A stretch of 16,724 nt of DNA from Ectocarpus siliculosus (lineage: Eukaryota > Sar > Phaeophyceae > Ectocarpales > Ectocarpaceae). How positions within the stretch are numbered: the stretch's first letter is position 1; each line of letters starts with the position of its first letter. The notes beneath the pieces were generated by a model. The model ran no database searches and had not been told where the DNA came from. It was given only the letters and a program-made list of their open reading frames with translations. The stretch spans positions 1,837,618 through 1,854,341 of the forward strand of contig FN649747.1 in assembly GCA_000310025.1 (NCBI GenBank), read 5' to 3'. Positions 1-9,344 of the stretch are shown here, piece by piece. The position numbers and the translations under genes were made by a program.

Positions 1-453
1 GCCCCCCCCCCCCCCCCCCCCCCAGCAACCCAGAGCACCACTGCAGCCCCAACAGTAAAAACAACGCGCCGGACCATCCAATCTGTCGGAACGTTTGTCC
101 CTCTTGTTCTCCAGGGAATAGAAGTGGCCCTCCAACTACAGTACCGTACAACGCTCTCCCTCCTCTCTCCCCTCCCGATCAAAATCGAGTTCAAGTTCCA
201 AGGGAAAAATACAGCAGCCGGCGGGTCGATCATTCGTGGGACAATCAAAACCGGTAAGAAGAAGAACAACATCCCACGCTACTACCACCCACTCTTCGAA
301 AAAAGGTGTGGGGTTTGGGCTACGAGGCCGGTCGGGGGAGGAAACAAAGAACAGAACAGAGTGGCTAAAACGAGACATACACGGAGCCCCCGAACTACAG
401 TAGGTTCGGGCGGCCACAGCTATTTAGGTCTACCCCGCTTTTGGCACACCACA
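1..453. other. 3' flank of the minus-strand gene, starting with a 22-nt poly-C run
   Basis: This stretch lies downstream of the stop codon of the minus-strand gene and probably holds its 3' UTR and flank. It begins with 22 consecutive C residues at 2-23. I see no second gene. The reading frames that stay open here on the plus strand are short and of biased composition. No polyadenylation signal could be identified with confidence. Confidence 0.5.
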
Positions 454-2307
454 TTAGGTCCCCGACGGGCCCGGACTCGCACTCGACGAGTCCCCCGGCG
501 GCAACGAGGGGCTTTCCTCCGCAGTTGCCCCGACACCACCGGCCGCCCCCGCCCCCGCAGCTGCTGGGGGTGGGAGGAGGCTTGGTGTCGTCGCGAGCGT
601 GCCTGGGGGACCCGTGCTTAAACTCTCCCGCAATCCCGTGCCGGCTTGCGGTGCGTCGGTCGCCGGACCCCCCTCCGCTGCTGCCGCTGTCTCGGGAGCG
701 AGGGCCGACGACGCAGCGGCGCTGCTACCACCTCCTATCCCTGGGGACGCCGCCGCCGCCGCCGCCGCCGCCTCGAGTCCCACTCCACCCGCAGCGGCTG
801 GTGGTGCCGTGAACGCGCCGACCGCCGCCGCCGCCGCCGCCGCCGCTGCTGCCGCTGCTGCGCCGGTCGTAGGGGTCGCCGTTGTCGACGGTGGTGTCGT
901 CGGCAACGGCGAAGCCGCGGGTGCCGCCGCCGGCTGAAACAAAACTGGGGATGCCGCCGCCGGCGGTGTTAACGCCGCCGTGGATGCTGCTGTTGCGGGT
1001 GGCGGAGACAAGACCGCGGGTGCCGGCGGTGCCATTGGCGGCGGCGGTGTCGAAACTGCTGCGGGTGCAGCCTGTGCTGCCAGCGCTGCGGGTGCTACCG
1101 GTGTCGGGTGCTCCGCGGTGGTGGCAAGCCCCATCATGCCCCCCCCCATCCCGCCGCCGCCGCCGCCGGTCGGCGGAACGACGGCGTGCGAGGCCGCCGC
1201 CGACGTACCGCCGTATGGATCGTCACTCCCCCCGATGAGATCGACGTCGTCGCCGATGCCTCGCAAGGCGGAGGCGACGGGATCGTCCGCTTCCGCGCCG
1301 TCGTGGCCCAAGAGAGAGCTCGGCCCCCCCGCCGAAGCTCCCAACTCGCCGACGCCGCCGCCGCCCGCCCCGACTTCTTCGTCGGCCGGCAACGGTGCCG
1401 GGTCTGGAGAAGCGGGAAACCCCTCGAGCCCAGACAACCCGAGCGCCGTCCCCGCAGCTGCTGCTGCTGCTGCTGCTGCTTCGCCGGCCCCAGGTGACGA
1501 CACCGCCATCCCCTTCCCGGGCATCCCGGACAGCGGCATCTGTAAAGCGGCGGCGCCAGCGGCACCGGCGCCCCCGGTCGCGTCATCCGCCGGACCCTTG
1601 TGCCCGAAACCAGAGCCGGGGTCGTCAAACAAAAGCGGCGACCCAGCAGCCCCCTGACCCCCCCCCCCGGCCACCCCCGCCGCCGCGCCTCCCAAGCCGC
1701 CCAGCGGGCTGCTACCCGCGAAAGGCGAGTGGTAAATATCGTCGGGTGGAGCTCCAGGGAGAGAGAGCAAGTCGCCGGCGGCGGAATGCGGCGAGGCGCC
1801 GGCGGCCCCCGCAGCAGCCCCCGCCGATCCGCCCGCTCTACCGTCGTCGTCCTCGTCCTCGCCGTCGTCGAGCTTTGGCACCTTTTCGGGGGGAGGCAGG
1901 ACGGGGCTATCCCCGCCGTGCCCCGAATCTGTCCGTCGCGGAATGAGGAGCGCCGGCGGGGTCCTCGCCGGCAGAGAGGTAAACGAAGACGACGACCCGC
2001 TGCCCATACCCCCTCCGCCCCCCCCGCGCCCCCCCCCCCGGTTGTCCCCGCTATCGTTATCGTCTTCCTCGTCCCCGTCCGCCCCGCCGCCGCCGCCGCC
2101 GCCGGCACCGGCAGAGGAGGAACCACCCCCACCGCCGCCGGCGGCGCTGGCGCCCATCGACCGCCTCGCGCGGCGGAGCCCCTGGCGACCTATGATTGGC
2201 GGGGACGGGGTGGGGTCCCGGACGGCGGAGCGCGGCGGGATCGGTATCATCGGACCGACCTCGTCGAGCTTGGCCAGAGTCGCGGCATCCAATTGGTCCG
2301 CCTTGTC
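454..2307 (-). CDS. Last exon of an unidentified protein with a very long disordered Ala/Gly/Pro/Ser region
   Basis: This exon is one open frame of 617 codons ending in TAA at 456-454. The proposed acceptor is TTATCAG just upstream of 2307, in phase 0, and it joins exactly to the phase-0 donor of the exon at 3471-3639. The first 17 residues (DKADQLDAATLAKLDEV) look like an ordinary helical segment. The rest is low complexity: poly-Gly and Ser/Gly runs, two acidic stretches (DGDEEDDNDSGD and DDGEDEDDDG), Pro/Ala-rich blocks, a Gly/Met cluster (GGGGMGGGMMG) and several poly-Ala tracts of about 9-13 residues encoded by GCC/GCA repeats. Such composition is typical of disordered regulatory or scaffold proteins, but no family was recognised and no function is claimed. 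Other open frames over this region on both strands are GC-driven shadows. A reading that starts at the internal Met (2157) without splicing is possible but loses the well-behaved N-terminal segment. Confidence 0.72.
   Translation of the reverse strand, partial: DKADQLDAATLAKLDEVGPMIPIPPRSAVRDPTPSPPIIGRQGLRRARRSMGASAAGGGGGGSSSAGAGGGGGGGADGDEEDDNDSGDNRGGGRGGGGGGMGSGSSSSFTSLPARTPPALLIPRRTDSGHGGDSPVLPPPEKVPKLDDGEDEDDDGRAGGSAGAAAGAAGASPHSAAGDLLSLPGAPPDDIYHSPFAGSSPLGGLGGAAAGVAGGGGQGAAGSPLLFDDPGSGFGHKGPADDATGGAGAAGAAALQMPLSGMPGKGMAVSSPGAGEAAAAAAAAAGTALGLSGLEGFPASPDPAPLPADEEVGAGGGGVGELGASAGGPSSLLGHDGAEADDPVASALRGIGDDVDLIGGSDDPYGGTSAAASHAVVPPTGGGGGGMGGGMMGLATTAEHPTPVAPAALAAQAAPAAVSTPPPPMAPPAPAVLSPPPATAASTAALTPPAAASPVLFQPAAAPAASPLPTTPPSTTATPTTGAAAAAAAAAAAAAVGAFTAPPAAAGGVGLEAAAAAAAASPGIGGGSSAAASSALAPETAAAAEGGPATDAPQAGTGLRESLSTGPPGTLATTPSLLPPPAAAGAGAAGGVGATAEESPSLPPGDSSSASPGPSGT
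748..862. repeat. GCC trinucleotide tracts encoding poly-Ala
   Basis: Two (GCC)n-type runs, about 748-772 and 822-862, lie inside the minus-strand last exon and are read there as poly-Ala. They are separated by non-repetitive coding sequence. Length variation between individuals would keep the frame because the unit is three bases. Confidence 0.85.
1457..1480. repeat. CTG trinucleotide microsatellite
   Basis: Eight near-perfect CTG units lie in the minus-strand last exon. In the coding frame they are read on the complementary strand as GCA, giving a poly-Ala run. In a shifted frame they would read as poly-Gln, which I treat as a shadow. Confidence 0.9.
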
Positions 2308-3470
2308 CTGATAACCCCCGGACCCGAACGTTCGTTGGTTTCGGCGGACACGGAAATAAGCGGGCGACACGGCGACGAGAGGAGGACGTGGAACGTTAGG
2401 GTGGCGAGGGCTACAGCAGTACCTTCGTCTCTCTCTGCTGCCTGGATGCATACGGCACGGAGAAGCGAGAAGACGTCCCAAAGAGTTCACGCGCGTCGCT
2501 GTCGGGCAAGGATCGAGCCCGACACATGTACGATACGCATGCATGGCATACGGCTGTACCACACGTGACCTGTGAAAGTCGTCGGCATCAAAGCGCCGTG
2601 TGCCGCAGCAACGCATGCGTCCATGATTCACGACAGTCGTCCCTCCGGTGGGAAAGTTCCCAACCTTTTGACGTTTTGGGTGTGAGGTTTGGGCGTGAGT
2701 TCGAACCTCGGCGCGTTTGTACCTTAGCTTCACATCATACCCAAAGAGATGGATCATAATTTTAACTCTTGCACACAAAATGCGACCCCACGGCCGGATG
2801 GCGTAATCCGAACCCTTCCAGCAATAGGAAAAAATATTTCAAGACATGCATCGCCGAAGGACGGTGAAGCAAACAAGTTCGTTCGCGTTGCCTGTGTGGT
2901 CCCCGCTGGTACCTTCGAATACGGTGTTAACACTGACGTCCGGAAAAATAGCGAAGAAAAATGCACAACACGCTACGCAAGCAATTGGCGATTCTTCGTC
3001 ACGACACAAAAGGCATGGCATATTCATACTGCTACGGGAGAGACTCGCACCAGAAAAAAAAGAACTCACCGCATACGGACGCACGTATACTAAATAGAAT
3101 CACACGGTGCGCCCTAGGGGCAACGGCAGGGTGCCCGCCGCGAGCACACCCGGAGCCCCCGGGGATACCGTAGTTTCTCGCCCAACGAGAGATTGAGCCG
3201 CTGTTCGTTGTTTGAGACTCACGTCCCTTTACCCAAAATCCGCAGCACTGCTGTACGTCGTCCAACCCCACGGTAACCGTGCAATGCGAGGACCGCCCTC
3301 GTGAGAAATTGAAGTTTATGAGGAAATAGATACATATATATGCAGACCCTATCCCTAACCCTTAACCCGTACCCAACTTCCCCGATTGCATGCTTTATCA
3401 AACATGTTTGCTTAATCGAAAACTCCTGCGAAGGGTACTGAATACGAGTGCGGTGACTCCCTTGTCTCAC
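2308..3470 (-). other. Intron of the minus-strand gene
   Basis: This stretch is inferred to be an intron of about 1.16 kb between the two minus-strand exons. The donor is GAG|GTGAGA at 3471/3470 and the acceptor is TTATCAG at 2308-2310, both in phase 0. The pyrimidine content before the acceptor is modest. The interval contains two copies of the ACTGCTGT octamer (2413 and 3247) and a short degenerate telomere-like string near 3352. No coding exon is convincing inside it. Confidence 0.6.
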
Positions 3471-3639
3471 CTCGTTGATGAACTCCAAGCACGTTATGGT
3501 GGCCTCTCTAAAGCCGTCGGGTAGCTCCGACACCCCGTCCATCTCCGCGGCCGACCGGCACTTCTCCGGCACCAGCATGTCCTTCACCTCGTCAAACGGT
3601 AGACACGCAGGTCTCACGCAGTACCACCTCATCGAGTGC
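3471..3639 (-). CDS. Internal (or first coding) exon of the unidentified minus-strand protein
   Basis: This 169-nt exon is open in only one frame. That frame gives normal amino-acid composition: WYCVRPACLPFDEVKDM, then VPEKCRSAAEMDGVSELP, then FREATITCLEFINE. The acceptor side has a long pyrimidine tract ending GTGCCAG and the donor is GAG|GTGAGA. The exon starts in phase 2 and ends in phase 0, matching the start of the downstream exon at 2307. Three cysteines follow a WYC motif, but the spacing does not match a zinc-finger family I can name (the CW type was considered). The start codon may lie further upstream; the ATG at 3632 within the exon is an alternative start. Function is unknown. Confidence 0.62.
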
Positions 3640-4151
3640 CTGGCACACCGGAGCGAGGACAAAAAATAGGAAAATAATGAGCTAACTCCCACCGATACAG
3701 CGGTTGACTTGAGGTAAAAAAACGGCAATCACGCGGAAGGAGGCATTACTCAATCGAGAGGGACGTGGGGAGGCTCGAGAAGGCACGACCAGTGCCCTGG
3801 TTGACACACGTCCCCCAAAAGGGGAGAAAGTGGCACATCACCGTAGGTACCAAGAGCACAACTGAGACAAAAATCAGACCAAAGCCATCAGAATAAACCG
3901 CGGGCGCTGGAGGGGTGCGCTACAACAAGAACAGCAAACAAACGCGTCGTCAGCCCGCCACGTCCCTGCCCTTGCGAGAAGGCTCCTCGGCTAGGCTTGG
4001 CCCTCCACCGCCAGCGCAAACTGGTTGCCCATTGCCCATCATCAGCCACACGCGGCGCCCAAGAAAACGTCACTGTTAACTCTCTCAAGTAGCAGCGCCG
4101 CCCGCCCCCCTACGCAGGCGCTTAGCACCCAGAAGCAACGGCCGCACTCAC

Positions 4152-4181
4152 TGCTGACGTCCCGTCGTCCGTTCGCAGACA
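4152..4181 (-). CDS. Candidate 30-nt microexon of the minus-strand gene
   Basis: The minus strand shows a strong pyrimidine tract (TTTCTTTTTTCGTTCCTGTC) ending in TTAAG. Thirty bases follow, and then a canonical donor GTGAGT at 4151-4146. The frame that ends in phase 2 joins correctly to the phase-2 start of the exon at 3639 and would add VCERTTGRQ. The frame lies at the end of a 242-codon open frame (4148-4876) whose Cys-rich composition does not look coding, so only the short segment is proposed. Confidence 0.28.
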
Positions 4182-4956
4182 CTTAAGACAGGAACGAAAA
4201 AAGAAACAACGTCCAAATAATTCCTACACCAGCACCCGTGAGTACCACAAACATTTTTCGAAAATACGCACACAATCACTGAACGATTTTTCCGTTCGAG
4301 AGAACATCCCAATGCTAGGGACGTGTTGAAGCCTTGAGAATGAAAGGGGATAACTTTTACACTCCCAAACATTTTTCTGTTTCCATCCAATTGCGCACAA
4401 CTTGCGCTGTCGCGAACTACCCCGCACCGTACCCTTTCGCAACAGCTCACATCCCATGGGCGTGGAGCGCCTACACAGCAGCAGCTGGCTAAATAGGGTA
4501 GATACAGGGTTGTGTGGATTGTTGAAAACGCCCACCACAACCTGCGGTCGGAAGTTATGGGGACGAACACGAGGTAACTGCTGTAGTTACTGCTGCAGCA
4601 ACGGTGGTGGCCCCGACACGCCGTACCGCGGTCCCGAGTAGTGCGAACAGTTCCGATACACCGCGGTAAAGATTGCTTGTCACGGGATTTGGCTACTATA
4701 CTAAAGCTACTTGCATGCTCCCCCACGCTCACTACATCACTACAAAAGCATTGCGGTGTCCTGACATACCGTTGTGATTTTTGCCTGCTGTCATCATGCA
4801 CTACCGCGGTATATCGGGACCACGACTGTGTACCAGGTGTAGACGGCACCTGGGCCACAGCCTCAAAAGATTCCATTCACACCCGACGGTTTCAGCTATG
4901 TAGCCCTGTCATCGCCCGATGGTATGCACTATTGTAGGATCGCTTCAAAAATATAA

Positions 4957-5029
4957 TAGGGCGAGAGATGGCGGCACGAAATAACGAAGCATGTTCTTTC
5001 GGTTGTTCGTGCCGCCATCTCTCGCCCTA
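4957..5029. repeat. Long perfect hairpin (24-bp arms): very short MITE or small-RNA precursor
   Basis: The left arm (4957-4980, beginning TAGGGCGAGAGATGGCGGCA) is perfectly complementary to the right arm (5006-5029). The 25-nt loop between them can pair further with small bulges (AACGAAG against CTTTCGGTT), so the folded stem is about 30 bp. Both ends carry TA outside GGGCGAG...CTCGCCC. This fits a TA target-site duplication around a roughly 69-bp element as in Tc1/mariner-derived MITEs. The same shape would also suit a microRNA-type precursor. The sequence alone does not decide between these. Confidence 0.85.
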
Positions 5030-5044
5030 CATATGAGTAAATAT

Positions 5045-5090
5045 TTTTTGTGGTCTATGACCCAACGAATCCATCTCTATCTAAGAAAAG
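5045..5090 (+). repeat. Dispersed repeat, copy 1 (AACGAATCCATCTCT family)
   Basis: The segment TATGACCCAACGAATCCATC and the following CTCTATCTAAGAAAAG are closely matched at 8866-8929. It lies 15 bases after the hairpin. It is too short to classify and probably the remnant of a larger interspersed element. Confidence 0.7.
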
Positions 5091-7394
5091 TTGTGGAATG
5101 AACCGATCCTATGCATACAATCGCAGATGACGGGGCTAAATATAGCTCGAAACGTCAGCGTGCACGGAATCTTGAGGTTGTGGCCCGCCGTCTAAACTCG
5201 GTACCTCTTGCTTACATTAGGAGCACATGCCTACAACAGCTGTACTGCTGAAAGGTTTTTGACGCAGGCCACATACTCTACTCGCTTGCATGGGAAAAGA
5301 CAAGTCGGACAAGAGCAAAAAAAAATAGCATAGCATCACAGACGGTAGTCCGTCGCCGCAGCGGTCTACATATATATGTAGTTGATGCAAACCCCGCAAA
5401 TTTCCACTTTTCGGCGGGCGTTCGGATTTTGAAATTCAAATCTAGGCACAGCCACACGAACCGCCGGGCGGGATCTTTCTCACGCGTGGCCCTACAAACC
5501 GCCGTGTATCCTGCTGCTTTGAAGCACTCGTTCGTGAGCGTGTACAATAATACAACCTTTGACTTCTCGGTGGACCAGGGAACGGAACGAGGTATTTCGT
5601 CTTTCTCGCCATAAAAACCTTGATCCCACGTATACTATTATATGCATACTCTCATTCAATATGAAGACGTGGCCTAAAAAAAGAGGGAACAACAACAAAA
5701 AAAACTGCTGTGTGGCCAACAAGCGAAAGACATGCCCCAACGCTAACAAACGTCCAGGTTACATTTATTTAGGGTAGGAGGGTCTTTTGAAGTGTGCGCA
5801 TATTTGTCGTAGAGGGCGTCCCTAGCACTGCGATCACACGACTCCAAGCCGATGACTATGCATATGAGCTTCTGTGCGCACATATAGACCAACAGCCTGT
5901 TATCGAGCGACGATTTCGTACAGCAGCCAGCCGCGAATGAATGAGCCCTCCGCACTCGTCCCATGTCGGTAAATTTACTACTGTAGACTACTCAGTCCAC
6001 CGCGGCCCTTACATGTAAGTCGATGCCCAACCGCAATCGTTTTCCGGGTCCGGGTTCCGTCCGCTCTCTGTAGAGACAAAGTTCAACTGCTGTTGTGGTA
6101 ATTTTTATGTACATACAGGCCAAAGCATTGTGTTGTACACACAAGAAAAATGCACACAACGCTGTGTAAGAAGCAATCGCGGCAGCGCACATGTCCGCGG
6201 ACGCGGCAGGACGGCATATAACGTGAAATCCATGGCACCAAAAAAAAAATATGATGGAGCCACTACGATAATAATATCTCTCGGCGCCCTCGCCATTCTC
6301 GCGCATGCTAGCGTCCGAGCAGGGGGCCGGGGGGGGTGTCCCCTGCAACTGCTCTATTTCTTTCTCGACTTGCAGCAGGCGCAAGTTCGGCCGTTGTCGG
6401 TGGCGGGTGACGCATTCATTATCTCTGTGATTTCGCGCGGGCGTCGAAAAATTCGGCGTGCGGTGGAATGATATCTTTGCTGCAACCCCAGCAGGCTTCG
6501 CATCTAAGGCCGGAAGTTGGATCCCCGGCGTCCCAGCACGCGCGCTGCCCAGCACGCTGGCGCGTGCTAGTCCAGCGGCGGGAGGAGCTGCCGACCCCGG
6601 CTGCGACGGTCTGCCTTGAGGGCAGCCGACCGACAGCACATGCGCAGTTGAAGACGAGATAACATGAAAAAATTGAGCAGCCCCACCCCCTCCTGCGTTC
6701 AAATAAATACCTCCGCGCCATCATCATCATGTTCGTTTTTGTTGCATGTTTCCCTGAAGCACCTATCTCTACTCCCTACTGTGCCTCTGCATGAGGGGCT
6801 AGCCCTGGCCCTTCTCCAGAAAGGCTTGAGGTGGTTTGTTTCGTTCTCACCCTCCTGGTCCCCCAATACCCCAGCGAAGCTTGCCCTGTGGGATACGTCC
6901 TTGTCGCTCCTTCGAGTTCTCGCAGGAGGCATTTCGGCACGCGCTCCTGCCCGTCACGGCGAGCTCCGCCCTGCATTTCAGCTCCACCATGGCACTAGGT
7001 CGACTTCCCCTCCCTCCCTCCCTTCCCTTCCACTACCACCTCCCCGTACCGCCGTGGGGAGTCAGGTCTGCTGTAGCGAGATCAGCGAGATTTTATCCTG
7101 GACATCTATGAACTCAACTCTCAACTTGATGATCCGTCTGGCAGCGCAGTTCATCGTGAATCCACACCCCTCCTCGATGTGCCAGCTGGAGACCCCCCCC
7201 CCCCCTCCTCTCCGGTGCAGAAAATCCTAGCCAGCGGCCACCGGCGTCCTCTTGCCGCCGGGCAACAGGCAAAGCAAAGGAGAGGCACTCGCCGCTTGCC
7301 GCCTGCGCAAGCGCGAGAGAAAAGGAAGCCCGCACCGACCGGAAGACTGGCAGGTCTACGGGAAAGGGAGAGAGAAAGAGACAGAATTGGCAAC

Positions 7395-7454
7395 ATGGAG
7401 CACCTTCTCCTGCTGCTGGGCATGATAGGCGTCTTCGGCCTGATCTTCGCTGTT
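7395..7454 (+). CDS. RING-H2 gene, exon 1: hydrophobic N-terminal membrane anchor
   Basis: The exon begins at an ATG in a favourable context (GGCAACATGG). It encodes MEHLLLLLGMIGVFGLIFAV and stops at a canonical donor, GTAAGT, in phase 0. Residues 4-20 form one uninterrupted hydrophobic helix without an N-terminal basic region, suggesting a signal anchor rather than a cleaved signal peptide. The next exon starts in phase 0 with arginines, which fits a membrane segment with its C-terminal side in the cytoplasm. The open frame extends upstream to an ATG at 7179, but that part is Pro/Arg-rich and purine-biased, so I read it as 5' UTR. Linking this exon to the RING exon over a 4-kb intron is an inference from phase, strand and family architecture. 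Confidence 0.7.
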
Positions 7455-8299
7455 GTAAGTAGTGTGGATGGATGATTGTTTTTGGCCTGCGGCCCTTTTT
7501 TTTTTGTGTGGGTGCATTCATGCATGTGTGTCCCTTGGTTGTATGTACTGTACCTAGATAGCCTTGTAGGAGTAATTTTACCCTTGGTGCATGGCCTTTT
7601 TGAGATCCTCGGAAGTACCCGGTTACAGAGAGACGGATTTATCGACAAGCACTCGTCTCCAAGCCAAGGGCCCTGTCCACTCTCAACCCCATGGGCATAT
7701 GAATGTCGCGGATCGGGAGGGCGCTGGTCGGGCATTGCGGCTCTTGCTTCGCGCTCAAAGGCTTTTGTCCTGTGTCTGGATCGATCTCGCAGCGCATGAT
7801 CATGAGGCAGGCAGGCAAATCATGCCTTCTGATCTCTTGGCCTCTCCGGATGATACTTAATCACGCTGTCATGAGACCTGGCCGTGCCGCTTCTTTCTTC
7901 TTCACTTCCTACCGTTGCCCCTCCACCCACACCCCCTCGTTCTCTCTCTTTAGCCTTTTCCCCACACACGCCGATCGCCGTCCCACGAAAAAACTGCTGC
8001 CGAATATATTCAACGCCGACTTCTTGTTGCATGAATTTGGCTCTTGCTGTGTTTCGACGCCGTGTTAGTTACTGCTATTTACTTTTGAAGTGCTGCTGTC
8101 TGTGTAATGATGATGTCTTTCGTGTGGCGTGTCTGTTAAAGTTCAGCTTACAAGCAGTACCGAGCACACCCGCTGGCTATTAAAATAGGGTGTTGTATTG
8201 TAGGCATGAGCGAGAAAGTGATCGTATTAGTCGCGAGCAGCGTCTGGGCTGGGGTCTTGCAGCACAAGTTTTAATGGTTGATCTCGCGAAGGCGGCCCC

Positions 8300-8327
8300 G
8301 GGAGGGGGGGGAGGGCGGGGGCGGGGG
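8300..8327 (+). other. Predicted G-quadruplex tract
   Basis: Five blocks of three or more G (GGG, G8, GGG, G5, G5) are separated by single A or C bases, a textbook pattern for a very stable quadruplex on the plus strand. It sits in intron 1 in the sense orientation, so it could form in the nascent transcript. Confidence 0.8.
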
Positions 8328-8528
8328 AGCAAAGGTGCCCCCCGACATCTTCCTCTAAACATAGACAAACGGTAGTCGTTGTACTCCCAAGATTACTACA
8401 GCAGTACACAGATGACAAAGATGGTCACGCAAGTGCTGTCTGTGTTGAGCCTGTTACAATACCCACACACAGGGGAGATGCTGCTGGGGGGATCGAGACA
8501 CACGAGTCGGTTACCATGCAGCGTTAGT

Positions 8529-8613
8529 ACTCCGGAGTGTCATGAATTGATGGCTCATCTGCGGCAGATGTACTATTGCTGTAGACTTGCTGTCCCGGAC
8601 TGTTCAGTCCGGG
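8529..8613. repeat. Cluster of three perfect palindromes or hairpins
   Basis: Within 85 bases there are ACTCCGGAGT (8529-8538), CATCTG-CGG-CAGATG (8556-8570) and a 9-bp arm hairpin CCCGGACTG-TT-CAGTCCGGG (8594-8613). Together they could fold into a compact multi-stem RNA within intron 1. No known RNA family was recognised. Confidence 0.7.
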
Positions 8614-8865
8614 GAAGAGATGAATTCGTCATGTGTTTTCAGGCGAAAGAAAAACTGAAGACAGAACAAGGCCATACAGTTATTAATGCAAGACAAGTTT
8701 TGGGAAGGCCCCGCAGCTGTTAGTCGTTCGGCTGCCGTCTGCTTTTGGCACCTAATTTTGCGCATTACTGCTGGTATGCTACATATAAAGCTAGGTAGTG
8801 TCCCGAGTGGTCCTTTGAGAAAGTAAGGAGTGCGTACAACATGGTACCTCTTAATTTTTAGTTTT

Positions 8866-8929
8866 TTGTTTTCCTTAATATGATCCAACGAATCCATCTC
8901 TAAGAACGAATCCATCTCTCTAAGAAAAG
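8866..8929 (+). repeat. Dispersed repeat, copy 2, with an internal tandem duplication
   Basis: This copy matches 5045-5090, but the core AACGAATCCATCTCTAAG is present twice in tandem (about 8887-8904 and 8905-8924). The upstream T-rich stretch ending TATGATCCAACG also matches the first copy. Confidence 0.7.
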
Positions 8930-9344
8930 AGTCTTGAGATAGATCAGCAATTAATTCATAGCGTCAGAGAAAGCTACCTGTATTTCCACGGTTTCCCGAG
9001 CAGCACACAGCGATATCCCCCCTGTGGGTAACAGGCGCAACAAGACAGTGTGGTGGCGGATCTTTTCTTCTTTTTCCCTAGGATATCCGTTGAAGTACAC
9101 TCCCAAGCGGTGAAAACGGGAACAAACTGCTGTCGGGGTGGAAAAGTGAGCCACTTGCTCCCAGCCGAGTAGTTCAAAATTTCGTGTACTTCAATTCAAA
9201 CATTCAAATACAACAGCAACGGAACGGGTGGTATGCATATGACACAAATACCCGCACCAAACAGGTGGAGTAAGAAGCTATGTAAGGCTGAAGCTACAAA
9301 ACTTCGACCTGTCGGCGTACGCTATAATAAGCTTAAGTTTTACA

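Larger units (their letters stand above)
4182..7394. other. Divergent intergenic stretch without a convincing gene
   Basis: This 3.2-kb stretch separates the minus-strand gene from the plus-strand RING gene and probably includes 5' regions of both. Long open frames exist (for example 4148-4876 and 5992-6702 on the minus strand, 6664-7230 on the plus strand). None has recognisable motifs, and composition is skewed to Cys/Ser/Arg or Pro/Ser. At 6340-6375 a pyrimidine tract ending in TTGCAG on the plus strand resembles a splice acceptor, followed by a 32-codon open frame ending at 6471, so a small unrecognised exon there is possible. The stretch carries the hairpin at 4957-5029 and three ACTGCTGT octamers. 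The sequence just before 7395 is purine-rich (GGGAAAGGGAGAGAGAAAGA) and probably 5' UTR. Confidence 0.45.

Noticed and set aside
1134-2132. Overlapping 332-codon minus-strand frame with poly-Gln
   Set aside because: A shadow of the GC-rich last exon. The main frame is longer and joins in phase to a normal exon.
2690-2715. tRNA T-arm-like GAGTTCGAACCTC
   Set aside because: No matching acceptor stem, anticodon arm or complementary T-stem on either strand.
3351-3372. Interstitial telomere repeat (CCCTAA-like)
   Set aside because: Only about two imperfect units; similar short strings elsewhere (13485, 15368) suggest chance.
3951-4042. Minus-strand 30-codon frame MMGNGQPVCAGGGG... as a first exon
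   Set aside because: No donor in the phase required by the next exon, and the frame ends in a stop.
4148-4876. 242-codon minus-strand ORF as a gene
   Set aside because: Composition is Cys/Ser/Arg-heavy with no motif. Only the final 30 bases have good splice signals. It could be a chance frame.
2953-6180. Similarity between 2953-2985 and 6143-6175 (GAAAAATGCACA...ACGCT)
   Set aside because: The match is short and degrades quickly; too weak to call a repeat family from two copies.
5992-6702. 236-codon minus-strand ORF with a short coiled-coil-like segment
   Set aside because: The LLQVEKEIEQLQ segment is the reverse of a plus-strand pyrimidine tract and is explained by that. The rest has no domain and includes homopolymer-driven residues.
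6664-7230. 188-codon plus-strand ORF upstream of the RING gene
   Set aside because: Pyrimidine-rich sequence gives Ser/Leu/Pro bias; no domain, and a 12-nt poly-C run makes the frame unreliable.
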